This document shows, piece after piece, positions 47,201 through 56,334 of a DNA stretch of 64,000 nt. Positions within the stretch are counted from its first letter, which is position 1. The number at the start of each line of letters is the position of its first letter. The DNA is from Pseudarthrobacter sp. SSS035 (GTDB lineage: Bacteria > Actinomycetota > Actinomycetes > Actinomycetales > Micrococcaceae): assembly GCF_023273875.1 (NCBI RefSeq), contig NZ_CP096882.1:4154001-4218000 (forward strand), written 5' to 3'. Below the pieces are notes generated by a model. The model was not told where the DNA came from and did no database searches. It saw only the letters and a list, made by a program, of their open reading frames with translations. A program made the translations under genes and the position numbers.

Positions 47201-48157
47201 TTACCGGACGTTGAAGTTCCGCGTGTCCACGTTCAGCTCCTGGCTGGTGCCGGCCGCATCCACTTGCGAAACGCGGAGCTCGTAGTTCCCCGAGGACAGG
47301 CTAAGGGCAAGCGTAAAGACTCCGGTCTGGGCGGCTTCGGCAGCTGCAGTGGTCTCCCCGGTCAGGTAGGGCGTCTTGTTCCCGTTCGCTTCGGCCCGCA
47401 GGATCTGCCAGCGGAGCTTACCGCCCGGAACGGTGCTGCGGCCGGTGATCTTGACGCTTCCGCCGGCCAGGTCAGTCCCTTCCTGCGGATCGATGATCCA
47501 CACGGGCGCCACCATTCCGGCAGCTCGGGACATGGGGTCGCCAAGCTGGACGTGGTCGAAGGCAACGTAATCGGTGTGGCTATCCACCAGGATCCTGACC
47601 TGGATCTGCTGGCCGGAATCGATCAGGCCGGAACTCGCGGCCGCTGCTGTAGCGGTAAAGACCAGCTGCTGAATGGCGCGGCCGGCCATGTCGACGTCGA
47701 GGTTGCTGTTAAAGGCATCCTCCGAGACGTCGACGGTAATGACGTTCTTGCCGGAGATGGACGAGGCGAGTTTCTCGGGATCCTGCCAGGGCGTGAAGAA
47801 ATCCGGGTCCAGCGGCTTCTCGGACATCATGGCCCGCAGGGCGCGGGTCACTGGATTCTCCTGCTCCGGCACGTCCCGGAACTCCCGGTATAGGAACACG
47901 TTGCTGTTGCTTCGGCCAATCCAGTAGACCGGTGCCTTATTCGAGGACTGTGTAGTTTCCAGGGGCGCGCTGGTGGAAGGTGCCCCGGGGGAGCCGGTGG
48001 CGGCAGCGCTGGAGTTTGCAATCAGGTTGGGCTCAGGGCTGGGGTCCGCGATACAACCGGTGAGAAGGAGGAATGCTGGCAGCAGGCCCAGGAGTCGTTG
48101 CGGACGAAAACGTGGCGCGACGCGCCTGGCACTGAGGGGTGTCGCTGTTTCCGGCAC
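47201..48157 (-). CDS. GerMN-domain lipoprotein
   Basis: A 318-residue lipoprotein. An arginine-rich start (RRVAPRFRPQRL) and hydrophobic stretch end at LLTGC, a good lipobox, with the modified cysteine near residue 32. A Ser/Thr/Pro-rich linker (about 35-65) leads to a GerMN-type domain (YWIGRSNSNVFLYREF, NVITVDVSEDAFNSN, AIQQLVFTATAAA), then an Ig-like beta domain (about 225-318). GerMN domains occur in sporulation and wall-associated proteins and in mycobacterial LpqB; a role in envelope sensing is inferred. The GTG start at 48157 has AAAGGACAGG upstream; the frame is open further but has no homology. Confidence 0.85.
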   Translation of the reverse strand: MPETATPLSARRVAPRFRPQRLLGLLPAFLLLTGCIADPSPEPNLIANSSAAATGSPGAPSTSAPLETTQSSNKAPVYWIGRSNSNVFLYREFRDVPEQENPVTRALRAMMSEKPLDPDFFTPWQDPEKLASSISGKNVITVDVSEDAFNSNLDVDMAGRAIQQLVFTATAAAASSGLIDSGQQIQVRILVDSHTDYVAFDHVQLGDPMSRAAGMVAPVWIIDPQEGTDLAGGSVKITGRSTVPGGKLRWQILRAEANGNKTPYLTGETTAAAEAAQTGVFTLALSLSSGNYELRVSQVDAAGTSQELNVDTRNFNVR

Positions 48158-48525
48158 TCGTGGCCTGTCCTTTCCGGCTGTGAAATGGCGAGGCCTGGGC
48201 CCCGTGAGCCGGTCCCCGGACGGCTGTGATTTCCAGCATCGCATAGCCAGCTCCGCCAAAAGGACCGAATCCGGGCCGCCGGCCCAACTGCAACGGGAAC
48301 GATATGAGCCCGATATGAAGTTGATACCTAATGACGCCAACCGTCCCGCAGTAAGCCGGTGACGGGCACCCTCGCCGGAGACCGCCTGACGCTGCCGGGA
48401 GGTGCCTCCTGGCGTAAGATGGAAGGACTCCGCTGGCTCCTGCATGCTCGGCAACAGCCCCCACGCAGCAGCTGGCGCACTTAATTTTCGAACTGGAGGG
48501 GACCACGGGCCTGCGGGCCAGCACC
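48158..48525. promoter_or_regulatory. Divergent intergenic region, lipoprotein to phoH
   Basis: These 368 bases hold promoters for two divergent genes. TAAGAT at 48415-48420 is a reasonable -10 box for phoH. A GGAGG-TG-CCTCC palindrome lies just upstream of it. On the other strand an open frame reaches 48454 but lacks any family likeness, so I leave it non-coding. The GGAGGGG at about 48495 is too far from the phoH ATG to be an ordinary ribosome site. No RNA gene was recognised. Confidence 0.45.
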
Positions 48526-49611
48526 ATGACTGAATCAGCGAACGGAAAGCGCCGGCTCAATACTGACCGCGCCGCCGGAGAATTCCCCCATTCACTTCCC
48601 GGTGTCCGGACGGAGGTGGTTCTCTTTGACAACTCCGATCAGATGGTCCAATCGCTCGGCAGCCATGACGAGGCCCTGCGTTACATCGAAGAGCAGTTCC
48701 CGTCCGTTAACTTCCACGTCCGCGGAAACGAACTGTCCATCAGCGGCCCTGCCACCGAAGTTCCCCGCATCATGCGGCTGCTGCATGAAGTGCGCGGCCT
48801 CGTGGCCCGTGGCACAGTCATCAGCCCCGCGGTGTTGCACCAGCTCGTCGCGTTGCTCCGCAGCCAGTCATTGCAGAACCCTGTGGACGTCCTCACCCAT
48901 GACATCCTCTCCAGCCGCGGGAGGACCATCCGGCCCAAGACGTTGAACCAGAAGAACTACGTGGACGCGATTGATGCGAACACGGTGATCTTCGGGATTG
49001 GCCCTGCAGGCACGGGTAAGACGTACCTCGCGATGGCCAAGGCCGTCCAGGCGCTGCAGCAGAAAGAAGTCAGCCGTATTATCCTGACGCGGCCCGCAGT
49101 CGAGGCCGGCGAGCGGCTCGGGTTCCTGCCGGGCACCCTGAGCGACAAGATCGATCCCTATCTGCGCCCGCTGTACGACGCGCTGCACGACATGATGGAC
49201 CCCGAGTCCATCCCGCGCCTGATGGCCGCCGGGACCATCGAAGTGGCGCCGCTGGCTTACATGCGTGGGCGCACGCTCAACGACGCCTTCATCATCCTGG
49301 ACGAAGCGCAGAACACCACACCTGAACAGATGAAGATGTTCCTCACGCGTTTGGGTTTCGGGTCCAAAATGGTGGTCACAGGAGACGTCACCCAGGTGGA
49401 CCTGCCGTTCGGCACCCGCTCGGGGCTGCGGATCGTGGAGGAGATCCTGCAGGGGATCGAGGACGTAAACTTCACCCTCCTGGACGACACGGACGTGGTC
49501 CGCCACCGGCTTGTGGGCGACATCGTGCGTGCCTACAGTCTCTGGGATGATGTCCAGCGGAACAAAGTAAAACACTCGGTAAGCCGGGAAAAGCGGGGGG
49601 AAAGCGCGTGA
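48526..49611 (+). CDS. phoH: PhoH family ATPase
   Basis: A predicted ATP-dependent RNA helicase-like protein linked to ribosome or RNA maturation. The 361 residues include an N-terminal KH-like part (about 45-115) and a P-loop domain: Walker A GPAGTGKTYLAMAK near residue 163 and Walker B FIILDEAQNTTPEQM. KMVVTGDVTQVDLP and SGLRIVEEIL are strong PhoH signatures. It leads phoH-ybeY-CNNM/CorC-era, in which every junction overlaps, a typical ribosome-maturation block. The start codon lacks a nearby ribosome site, so the N-terminus is not certain. Confidence 0.95.
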   Translation: MTESANGKRRLNTDRAAGEFPHSLPGVRTEVVLFDNSDQMVQSLGSHDEALRYIEEQFPSVNFHVRGNELSISGPATEVPRIMRLLHEVRGLVARGTVISPAVLHQLVALLRSQSLQNPVDVLTHDILSSRGRTIRPKTLNQKNYVDAIDANTVIFGIGPAGTGKTYLAMAKAVQALQQKEVSRIILTRPAVEAGERLGFLPGTLSDKIDPYLRPLYDALHDMMDPESIPRLMAAGTIEVAPLAYMRGRTLNDAFIILDEAQNTTPEQMKMFLTRLGFGSKMVVTGDVTQVDLPFGTRSGLRIVEEILQGIEDVNFTLLDDTDVVRHRLVGDIVRAYSLWDDVQRNKVKHSVSREKRGESA

Positions 49612-50081
49612 GCATTGAAGTAAACAACGAATCCGGCATCCAGGTTGATGAAGCGGAGCTCGTGGCGCTGTCCCGGTACGTTTTTGAGCAGCTGTACATC
49701 CACCCGCAGGCTGAACTCTCTATTCTCCTGGTGGATGAACCCGCCATGGAAAAGCTCCACATCGAGCTTATGGACGAGCCGGGATCCACCGACGTGCTCT
49801 CGGTCCCCATGGACGAGCTGACCCCCGGCACGCCGGACCGGCCCACTCCCCAAGGGATGCTCGGTGACATCGCCGTCTGCCCCCAGGTGGCACAGGTGCA
49901 GGCCGTCACCGCCGGGCACTCCCTGCAGGATGAGATGCTGCTGCTGACCACTCACGGGATCCTCCACCTGCTCGGCTATGACCACGCAGAGCCAGAGGAA
50001 AAGGAAGAAATGTTCGGCCTCCAGCGCCAGCTGCTTTCCGGCTTCACCGGCAAAGAAGCACCTGCCGAGACCACGCAGTGA
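49608..50081 (+). CDS. ybeY: rRNA maturation RNase YbeY
   Basis: A metal-dependent endoribonuclease needed for 16S rRNA 3'-end maturation and ribosome quality control. The 157 residues carry the H-x3-H-x5-H zinc site in THGILHLLGYDH near residue 122, preceded by LLGDIAVCPQVA-type strands. The GTG start overlaps the phoH stop (GTGA). At the 3' end the same overlap joins it to the CNNM/CorC gene. The conserved cluster with phoH and era matches its role. Confidence 0.96.
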   Translation: MSIEVNNESGIQVDEAELVALSRYVFEQLYIHPQAELSILLVDEPAMEKLHIELMDEPGSTDVLSVPMDELTPGTPDRPTPQGMLGDIAVCPQVAQVQAVTAGHSLQDEMLLLTTHGILHLLGYDHAEPEEKEEMFGLQRQLLSGFTGKEAPAETTQ

Positions 50082-51409
50082 CGCCCCTGCTCCTTGTCGG
50101 CATGGCCCTGGCGTTCCTCGGTACCGCAGCACTCTTGACCGCAGCCGAGGCCGCGTTCACGTTCCTTTCCCGGCATGACGCCGAAGACGCCCTGCTGAAA
50201 AGCCGCGGAAACGCCATGAAGCGCATCCTGGCCCAGCCGGTGGCGCACATCCGGGCCTTGCGGTTCTGGCGGGTCTGGTTCGAGATGGCTTCAGCCGTAG
50301 CGGTGGCCGTCCTGCTCCACAGCCTGCTGGACAACGTCTGGCTGGCCGGGCTGGCCGCCACCGGGATCATGGCCCTGCTCGGCTTCGTCATCGTCGGCGT
50401 TTCCCCGCGGCAGCTCGGCAGGCTCCATTCGGCCGCCGTCGTCCGCTCCACAGCACCGTTGATCAGGTCCCTGACGTGGGTCCTCGGACCCATCCCGGGG
50501 TGGCTCGTGGCGCTGGGCAGTGCCGCCGCTCCCGGCGCTCCGGCGGGTGATGACGCGTTCTTCAGCGAACAGGAATTCCGCGAACTTGTGGACCGCGCAT
50601 CCGAATCGGACATGATCGAAGACACCGAAGCTGAAATGATCCAATCAGTCTTTGACTTCGGCGACACCCTGGTGCGCGCCGTGATGGTGCCCCGGACGGA
50701 TATCCTCAGCATCGACGCCGGCTCCAGCCTCAGGCGGGCCATGTCAATGTTCCTGCGGTCGGGCTATTCACGGATCCCGGTGATCCGCGACAACACCGAC
50801 CAGATCCTCGGAATCGTGTACCTCAAGGACGTTGCGGCGACACTCCATGAGCTCGGACCCGACGACGAACAGCCCCCGGTCGAAGCTCTGGCCCGGGAGG
50901 TCCGGTACGTCCCGGAGTCCAAGCCGGTGAGCGATCTGCTGCGGGAACTGCAGAAGGAGTCAACACACGTTGCCATCGTGATCGACGAATACGGTGGCAC
51001 GGCCGGCCTTGTCACCCTGGAGGACCTCATCGAGGAAATTGTCGGCGAAATCGTGGACGAGTATGACACCGAAAGCGCCGAGGCCGTGGCCCTGGGCGGC
51101 GGTTCCTACCGGGTGAGCGCCCGGATGAGCATCGACGACCTCGGAGAACTGTTCGACATAGAGCTCGACGACGACGAGGTTGACACTGTGGGAGGGCTGC
51201 TGGCCAAGGCCCTGGGCCGCGTTCCCATTGTGGGCAGCCGCGTGGAGGTGGGCGGCATCTCGCTGCTCGCCGAACGGCTCGAGGGCCGCCGCAACCGCGT
51301 CAGCCACATCATTGCCTCAGCAGTACCAAAAGCAGACACTGACCTTGAAGACCTCCTCGACGAGGCGAAAGCAACCCAGCAGGGAGTTCCACGTGAGCAA
51401 GAAAAGTAA
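50078..51409 (+). CDS. CNNM/CorC (HlyC) family membrane protein with CBS pair
   Basis: A 443-residue membrane protein of the CNNM/CorC group, probably involved in magnesium export or homeostasis; older annotations say hemolysin. It has an N-terminal DUF21 domain with about four helices (LLVGMALAFLGTAALLTAAEAAF at the start), two CBS domains (about 205-330, MVPRTDILSIDAGSS and HVAIVIDEYGGTAGLVTLEDLIEEIVGEI) and a C-terminal CorC domain (DTVGGLLAKALGRVPIVGSRVEVGG). GTG start overlaps the ybeY stop; its tail overlaps era by 17 bases. Confidence 0.93.
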   Translation: MTPLLLVGMALAFLGTAALLTAAEAAFTFLSRHDAEDALLKSRGNAMKRILAQPVAHIRALRFWRVWFEMASAVAVAVLLHSLLDNVWLAGLAATGIMALLGFVIVGVSPRQLGRLHSAAVVRSTAPLIRSLTWVLGPIPGWLVALGSAAAPGAPAGDDAFFSEQEFRELVDRASESDMIEDTEAEMIQSVFDFGDTLVRAVMVPRTDILSIDAGSSLRRAMSMFLRSGYSRIPVIRDNTDQILGIVYLKDVAATLHELGPDDEQPPVEALAREVRYVPESKPVSDLLRELQKESTHVAIVIDEYGGTAGLVTLEDLIEEIVGEIVDEYDTESAEAVALGGGSYRVSARMSIDDLGELFDIELDDDEVDTVGGLLAKALGRVPIVGSRVEVGGISLLAERLEGRRNRVSHIIASAVPKADTDLEDLLDEAKATQQGVPREQEK

Positions 51410-52367
51410 TCGTCCGGCCAACCCGGATTCGGCCGCCAACGACTTCGGCGGCTACAGGGCAGGCTTTGCGGTCCTCGTGGGGCGGCCTAACGCGGGAAAA
51501 TCAACCCTGACGAACGCACTGGTGGGCCAGAAGGTGGCGATCACCTCCGCCAAGCCGCAGACCACGCGCCACACCATCCGGGGGATCGTGCACCGCGATG
51601 ACGCCCAGCTGATCCTGGTGGATACCCCGGGCCTGCACCGCCCCCGGACCCTGCTGGGAAAGCGGCTGAACGAACTCGTCGCCGACACTCTCGCCGAGGT
51701 CGACGCGATCGGCTTCTGCCTGCCCGCCAACGAGAAGATCGGCCCGGGCGACAAGTACATCGCCGCCCAGCTCGCCGCCATCGGCAACAAGCCGGTCATC
51801 GCGATCGTCACCAAGGCGGACACCGTGGACCGGCAGGCGCTCACCGAGCAGTTGCTCGCCGTCGCAGCACTGGGCCGGGATGTCATCGGCGAGGACGGCT
51901 GGAAGGACATCGTCCCGGTCTCCGCCACCGACGGCTTCCAGGTGGACACCCTCGCAGACGTCCTGATCAGCCACATGCCGGCGTCGCCGCCCCTTTATCC
52001 GGACGGTCACCTGACGGACGAACCCGAAGCCGTGATGATCGCCGAGCTCATCCGGGAAGCTGCCCTCGAAGGCGTCCGCGACGAACTGCCCCACTCCCTG
52101 GCCGTCGTCGTCGATGAGATTGTGCCGCGTGAGGGCCGGCCCGAAGACAGGCCTTTCCTCGACGTCCGGGTTAATCTCTATGTGGAACGTTCGTCCCAGA
52201 AGGCCATCATCATCGGCAAGGGCGGTGCACGGCTCCGCGAAGTCGGCACCAATGCGCGCAAGGGGATCGAGGCGCTGCTCGGTGCCCGCATCTACCTTGA
52301 CCTGCATGTGAAGGTAGCCAAGGACTGGCAGCGCGACCCGAAGCAGTTGGTCAAGCTCGGCTTCTGA
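51393..52367 (+). CDS. era: GTPase Era
   Basis: A ribosome-assembly GTPase that binds the 3' end of 16S rRNA. The 324 residues contain G1 GRPNAGKST, the TTRHTIRGI effector loop, DTPGLH as G3 and TKAD as G4, then a KH domain (ERSSQKAIIIGKGGARLREVG). The chosen GTG at 51393 has AGGGAG upstream. The frame is open far into the previous gene, but residues before this codon are a shadow of it. The N-terminal 18-residue extension (KKSNRPANPDSAAND) is not conserved. It ends the phoH-ybeY cluster. Confidence 0.97.
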   Translation: MSKKSNRPANPDSAANDFGGYRAGFAVLVGRPNAGKSTLTNALVGQKVAITSAKPQTTRHTIRGIVHRDDAQLILVDTPGLHRPRTLLGKRLNELVADTLAEVDAIGFCLPANEKIGPGDKYIAAQLAAIGNKPVIAIVTKADTVDRQALTEQLLAVAALGRDVIGEDGWKDIVPVSATDGFQVDTLADVLISHMPASPPLYPDGHLTDEPEAVMIAELIREAALEGVRDELPHSLAVVVDEIVPREGRPEDRPFLDVRVNLYVERSSQKAIIIGKGGARLREVGTNARKGIEALLGARIYLDLHVKVAKDWQRDPKQLVKLGF

Positions 52368-52422
52368 CGCTGACTTTTTGCTTTACCCGGCCGGTCGTCG
52401 GGAAGTTCCCAGACTGGGCAAC

Positions 52423-52428
52423 TAAAAT
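52423..52428 (+). promoter_or_regulatory. Candidate -10 box for LCP-family gene
   Basis: TAAAAT, 37 bases before the ATG, is a good match to a vegetative -10 hexamer in an otherwise GC-rich gap. No clear -35 was seen. Confidence 0.35.
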
Positions 52429-52465
52429 AGGCCGGATTCAATTTTTCGAGGAAGGTACACCACAC

Positions 52466-54040
52466 ATGGGGCGAGGCCGCGACAATCGCGAGTACGGAGC
52501 TGACGCGTCAGCCGGGACCGGTCCGGTGTCCCGCCACGCTGATGCTACCGCCGTCGGCGTTGCCCGGCATCTCGGATCCAGGAGCCGGATGCCGGCCTGG
52601 CTGAAGGTGACCACTGCGGTGGTCACCATCCTGGTGGTCGGCGGTCTAGGCTTCGCAGGCTACTGGTATTTGCGGTTCCAGTCGAACATCACCACGGCCC
52701 CGCTGAACGCCGGTGGCGTGGCGAACCCATCGGCCGACAAATCGGAGCGGATGCAGATCCTGATCCTGGGCTCGGATACCAGGGACGGCGCAAACGCGGA
52801 GTACGGCGCTGTGGACGACTCGACAGGTTACGGCAAGTCCGACGTCATGATGCTGATGGACGTATCGGCCGACAACAAGCGCGTCAGCGTCATCAGCTTC
52901 CCCCGGGACTTGCTGGTCGATATTCCGGAGTGCACCGACCAGAAGACCAAACGGACGTTTCCTGCCCGCAGCGGTGTCATGATCAACGAGGCCATGAATG
53001 AAGCCGGCATCGGCTGCGCCGTGGACACGGTCAACAAACTGACTGGACTGGAGATCGATCACTTCATGATGGCGGACTTCACCGCCGTGAAGGAACTCTC
53101 CAACACGGTGGGCGGCGTTGACGTGTGCATCAGTGACGCGGTCTATGATCCTGACTCCCGGCTGCGGCTGCCGAAGGGTACGTCCGCCGTCAAGGGCGAA
53201 ATGGCCCTTGCCTTCCTGCGGACCCGTCATGCCTTTGCCGACGGCGGCGACCTGGGCCGGATCAGGGCACAGCAGGGATTCCTGTCCTCCCTCACGCGCA
53301 AGATCAAGGACGACGGCACACTGTCCGACCCCTCTAAGATGCTGACCATTGCCGATGTTGTGACCAAGAACCTCACGGTGGATGAGGGGCTGGCCTCCGT
53401 GCCGTCGCTCGTGAGTATCGGTAGCCGGCTCAAGGACATCGATATCAGCAAGGTGGCGTTTGTGGCCGTGCCCACGACGCCGGCAGTCACGGACATCAAC
53501 CGCCTGCAGATTGCCGAGCCCGCAGGGTCCCAGCTCTTTGCGGCCCTCCGCGAGGACGTGGACCTCACGGATCCGACAGCACCCACCACGCCGTCCCCGG
53601 CGCCCACGGAAACAACAGCCACCCCAACAGAAACAGCCCCTGCGGTGCCGCCGTATGACAAGGGCCTGCAACCAGTCACCGTGGCCAACGGCAGCGGCGT
53701 CCCGGGACGCGCCCAGGAAATCGTGCAGGCGTTGATCACCGGCGGCTTCACCCAATCCGGGCCGTTTGAAGCCACGGCGGTGGCGCAGAGCGTCGTCTAC
53801 TACGGTACGGAATTCGCCGACGTCGCAGCTGACGTGGCTGCGCTGCTGGGGATCCCGGCCGCGCAGGTCCAGCTGGCACCCCGCGTCGCCGGAGTCCAGG
53901 TCTACCTTGGAACTGACTTCACCACCGGGGCAACCTACGGAGCCGGTGCTGGTGGCGCCCTGCCCGAGGACATCGTCAACCAGACAGCCGGCGATACCGT
54001 GTGCCAGCAGGCCAACCCTGTGCTGATCGTCCAGGACTGA
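52466..54040 (+). CDS. LCP family wall-polymer transferase with LytR_C domain
   Basis: LytR-CpsA-Psr enzymes attach secondary polymers such as teichoic acid or arabinogalactan-type glycans to peptidoglycan outside the membrane. The 524 residues comprise a charged N-terminus, one transmembrane helix (about 52-72), and an LCP domain (about 95-270) with LILGSDTRDG, SDVMMLMDVSADNKRVSVISFPRDL and the arginine-rich FLRTRHAFADGGDLGRIRAQQGFL. A Thr/Pro-rich linker (about 370-390) leads to a C-terminal LytR_C domain (VTVANGSGVPGRAQEIVQAL). It is a single gene with its own terminator. Confidence 0.93.
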   Translation: MGRGRDNREYGADASAGTGPVSRHADATAVGVARHLGSRSRMPAWLKVTTAVVTILVVGGLGFAGYWYLRFQSNITTAPLNAGGVANPSADKSERMQILILGSDTRDGANAEYGAVDDSTGYGKSDVMMLMDVSADNKRVSVISFPRDLLVDIPECTDQKTKRTFPARSGVMINEAMNEAGIGCAVDTVNKLTGLEIDHFMMADFTAVKELSNTVGGVDVCISDAVYDPDSRLRLPKGTSAVKGEMALAFLRTRHAFADGGDLGRIRAQQGFLSSLTRKIKDDGTLSDPSKMLTIADVVTKNLTVDEGLASVPSLVSIGSRLKDIDISKVAFVAVPTTPAVTDINRLQIAEPAGSQLFAALREDVDLTDPTAPTTPSPAPTETTATPTETAPAVPPYDKGLQPVTVANGSGVPGRAQEIVQALITGGFTQSGPFEATAVAQSVVYYGTEFADVAADVAALLGIPAAQVQLAPRVAGVQVYLGTDFTTGATYGAGAGGALPEDIVNQTAGDTVCQQANPVLIVQD

Positions 54041-54082
54041 CGGCCGTACCACAGAAGACAGCACCGCAGTCGACACACGAGA

Positions 54083-54108
54083 GGCGGGGCCAGACGGCCC
54101 CGCCTTTT
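54083..54108 (+). terminator. Rho-independent terminator after LCP-family gene
   Basis: A perfect nine-base stem GGCGGGGCC/GGCCCCGCC with an AGAC loop, followed by TTTTGTGTGT. It also lies past the end of the convergent M13 peptidase gene. Confidence 0.9.
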
Positions 54109-54127
54109 GTGTGTCCCTGGAGGGTGA

Positions 54128-56080
54128 TTACCAGATGCTGACGCGAGCGTCCTGCGGCATCCACATGCCATCCTGGTCGGTCACGCCAAAGGCCTGGTGG
54201 AAGGCGTCCAGGTTCTTGGCGATGGCGTTGGTCCTGAACTCGTTGGGGGAGTGGGGATCCGTGGCGAGCCTCCTGATGGCCTCTTCCGACCGGATCACCT
54301 GCCGCCAGCCGGCTGCCCAGGACGCGAAGAACCGCTGCTGCCCCGTCAGTCCGTCCAGCACTTCCGGTTCCTTGCCGTCAAGGCTGAGCAGGTAAGCCTT
54401 GTAGGCGATGGTCAGGCCACCAAGGTCGCCGATGTTCTCCCCGAGCGTCAGCTTGCCGTTGACGTTGTGCCCCGGCGCCGCATACGGGGACAACTCGTCG
54501 TACTGTGCCACCAGCTTGGCTGTGAGCTTCTCAAAAGCCGTCCGGTCCTCGTCGGTCCACCAGTTCCGCAGCGCGCCGCCGCCGTCGAACTGCGACCCCT
54601 GGTCATCAAAACCGTGGCCGATCTCGTGGCCGATCACCGCTCCAATGCCACCGTAGTTAACGGCGTCGTCGGCGTCGGCTGTGAAGAACGGTGGCTGCAG
54701 GATAGCGGCCGGGAAGACGATCTCGTTGAGCATCGGGTGATAGTACGCGTTGACCGTCTGCGGTGTCATGAGCCACTTGTTAAGGTCCACCGGTTTGCCC
54801 ACCTCATCCAGGTGGCGGTCGACGTCGGCATTGTGGGCCCGCTCGACATTCCCCAAAAGGTCCAGCGGGTCGATTTCCACCGCGGAGTAATCGATCCACT
54901 TGTCGGGGTAGCCGATCTTGGGGCGGAAGGCCTCCAGTTTCCGCAGCGCCTCGGCCTTTGTCTCCTCACCCATCCAGGCAAGACCGGTGATGGACTGCCG
55001 GTAGGCCTCGATCAGGTTGGCCACCAGGGTCTGCATGCGGGCCTTGTGGGTTTCGGGGAAGTGCTTCGAGACGTAAATCTGCCCAACCGCCTCACCGAGT
55101 GCAGCTTCGACGACGGCGACGGCGCGCTTCCAGCGGTCCTTGTTCCGGGGCGTGCCGCTGAGCGTTGTTCCGTAGAAGGCAAAATTGGCATCCACGAACT
55201 CGGAGGACAGGTACGGCGCGGCGCCGTTGACGACCCGCAGGGCCAGCCACTCCTGCCACACGGAGAGCGGTTCGGACTCCAGCAGACCGGCGGCCCCGCT
55301 GAAGAAGTCCGGAGTGCTTACGACGATCTCATTGCGCTTGTCGGCGTCGATCCCGGCAGCTTCGAACCAGGTGTTAAGGAGCGGGAACAGGGTGGCCGCT
55401 TCCTCAGCGGACTTGAGGTTGTAGGTCTTCTGCGGGTCGCGCAGGGTGACGTTGTCCCAGTGGTGGGAAGCCAGGCTGGTTTCGAGCGCAACGACGCGCG
55501 CGGCCGCAGGCTCCGGATCTGCCACTCCGGCCAGAGTGAACATGGTCCTGGCATGCTCGCCATAGGCCTTGACCATGGGGGCGAACTTCTCTTCCCGGTA
55601 GTAGGACTCGTCCGGCAGTCCCAGGCCGCCCTGGCCGGTGTAGAGCAGGATGCGGTCCGGGTTGCCAGCGTCCGGAGCCGGGTAGATGTAGAAGAGCCCG
55701 GACACGTCTGACCGGAACAGCCGCCCGGCCAGGGCCACGAGATCAGCAACCGTGGTGGTGGCAAATACCTCTCCAAGCCGCCCGCGGATGGGCTCCATGC
55801 CTTTGGCCTCCACCGTGGCTTCGTCCATGAAGCTGTTGTAGAGCTCGCCCACTTTTCGTTCTATCCCGCTGGCGGCTTCACCCTTGGCGGCTGCTTCCTC
55901 GATGATGTCCCGGACCGCGATCTCCGCTCCGTCGCGCAGCGCGGTGAAAGTTCCCTCGAGTGGCCGGTCATCCGGAATTTCCGTGGCCTTGAGCCAGGAC
56001 CCGTTCACGTGCTGGTACAGGTCATCCTGCGGCCTGACGGTGTGGTCAATGTTGGACAGGTCGATCCCCGAGATGGGCAC
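54128..56080 (-). CDS. M13 family zinc metallopeptidase
   Basis: A 650-residue neprilysin-type peptidase (PepO-like). The catalytic helix is GAVIGHEIGHGFDDQGSQFD (HExxH) near residue 490, and the third zinc ligand is in GENIGDLGGLTIAYKAY (ExxxD). The C-terminal CxxW-like end of eukaryotic members is replaced by an Asp-Ala-Arg-Val tail. No signal peptide or membrane anchor is present, so unlike neprilysin it is probably cytoplasmic. GTG start at 56080 with AAGGAG five bases upstream; the open frame extends to 56194 without homology. It diverges from the leuA leader. Confidence 0.94.
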   Translation of the reverse strand: MPISGIDLSNIDHTVRPQDDLYQHVNGSWLKATEIPDDRPLEGTFTALRDGAEIAVRDIIEEAAAKGEAASGIERKVGELYNSFMDEATVEAKGMEPIRGRLGEVFATTTVADLVALAGRLFRSDVSGLFYIYPAPDAGNPDRILLYTGQGGLGLPDESYYREEKFAPMVKAYGEHARTMFTLAGVADPEPAAARVVALETSLASHHWDNVTLRDPQKTYNLKSAEEAATLFPLLNTWFEAAGIDADKRNEIVVSTPDFFSGAAGLLESEPLSVWQEWLALRVVNGAAPYLSSEFVDANFAFYGTTLSGTPRNKDRWKRAVAVVEAALGEAVGQIYVSKHFPETHKARMQTLVANLIEAYRQSITGLAWMGEETKAEALRKLEAFRPKIGYPDKWIDYSAVEIDPLDLLGNVERAHNADVDRHLDEVGKPVDLNKWLMTPQTVNAYYHPMLNEIVFPAAILQPPFFTADADDAVNYGGIGAVIGHEIGHGFDDQGSQFDGGGALRNWWTDEDRTAFEKLTAKLVAQYDELSPYAAPGHNVNGKLTLGENIGDLGGLTIAYKAYLLSLDGKEPEVLDGLTGQQRFFASWAAGWRQVIRSEEAIRRLATDPHSPNEFRTNAIAKNLDAFHQAFGVTDQDGMWMPQDARVSIW

Positions 56081-56194
56081 AGATGCTCCTTCGTGTGACG
56101 TGCCGCGGCCGGCGCTGGCACCGGCGCGGCGTCTGCATGTTGGACGATAAGGACGGTGGTGCTCTCTCATCTTACGCACGCGTGCTACCCTCAA

Positions 56195-56254
56195 ATGGTG
56201 CGCGCAGAGCTCCTTCTTCTTAGCTGCCGCGGCGAGGCCTCAGACGCGATTTAG
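56195..56254 (+). CDS. Leucine leader peptide of leuA
   Basis: A 19-residue frame, MVRAELLLLSCRGEASDAI, with four consecutive leucine codons (CTC CTT CTT CTT). The second codon is GTG and may be the real start, which would make the peptide begin R-A-E-L, as in the leuS leader. The L-L-L-L-x-C-R-G-E pattern is the conserved leader before leuA in many actinobacteria. It lies about 80 bases before leuA and should sense charged tRNA-Leu. Confidence 0.75.
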   Translation: MVRAELLLLSCRGEASDAI

Positions 56255-56277
56255 CGCAAGGCCCACCCTCGTCGCGG
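56227..56277 (+). promoter_or_regulatory. leuA leader RNA element (LEU-type)
   Basis: CCGCGGCGAGG (56227-56237), which encodes the Cys-Arg-Gly-Glu part of the leader peptide, pairs with CCTCGTCGCGG (56267-56277) over 11 bases with one G-U. A small GCG/CGC hairpin lies in the loop. No T-run follows, so control may act on translation or by a pseudoknot, as proposed for the actinobacterial LEU element upstream of leuA. Ribosome stalling at the leucine codons would keep the first arm free or covered. Confidence 0.6.
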
Positions 56278-56334
56278 AGTTTGTGTTGCCCGGCCACCTT
56301 TCAGATAAGAACCACAGAAAAGGCCCCGATACTA

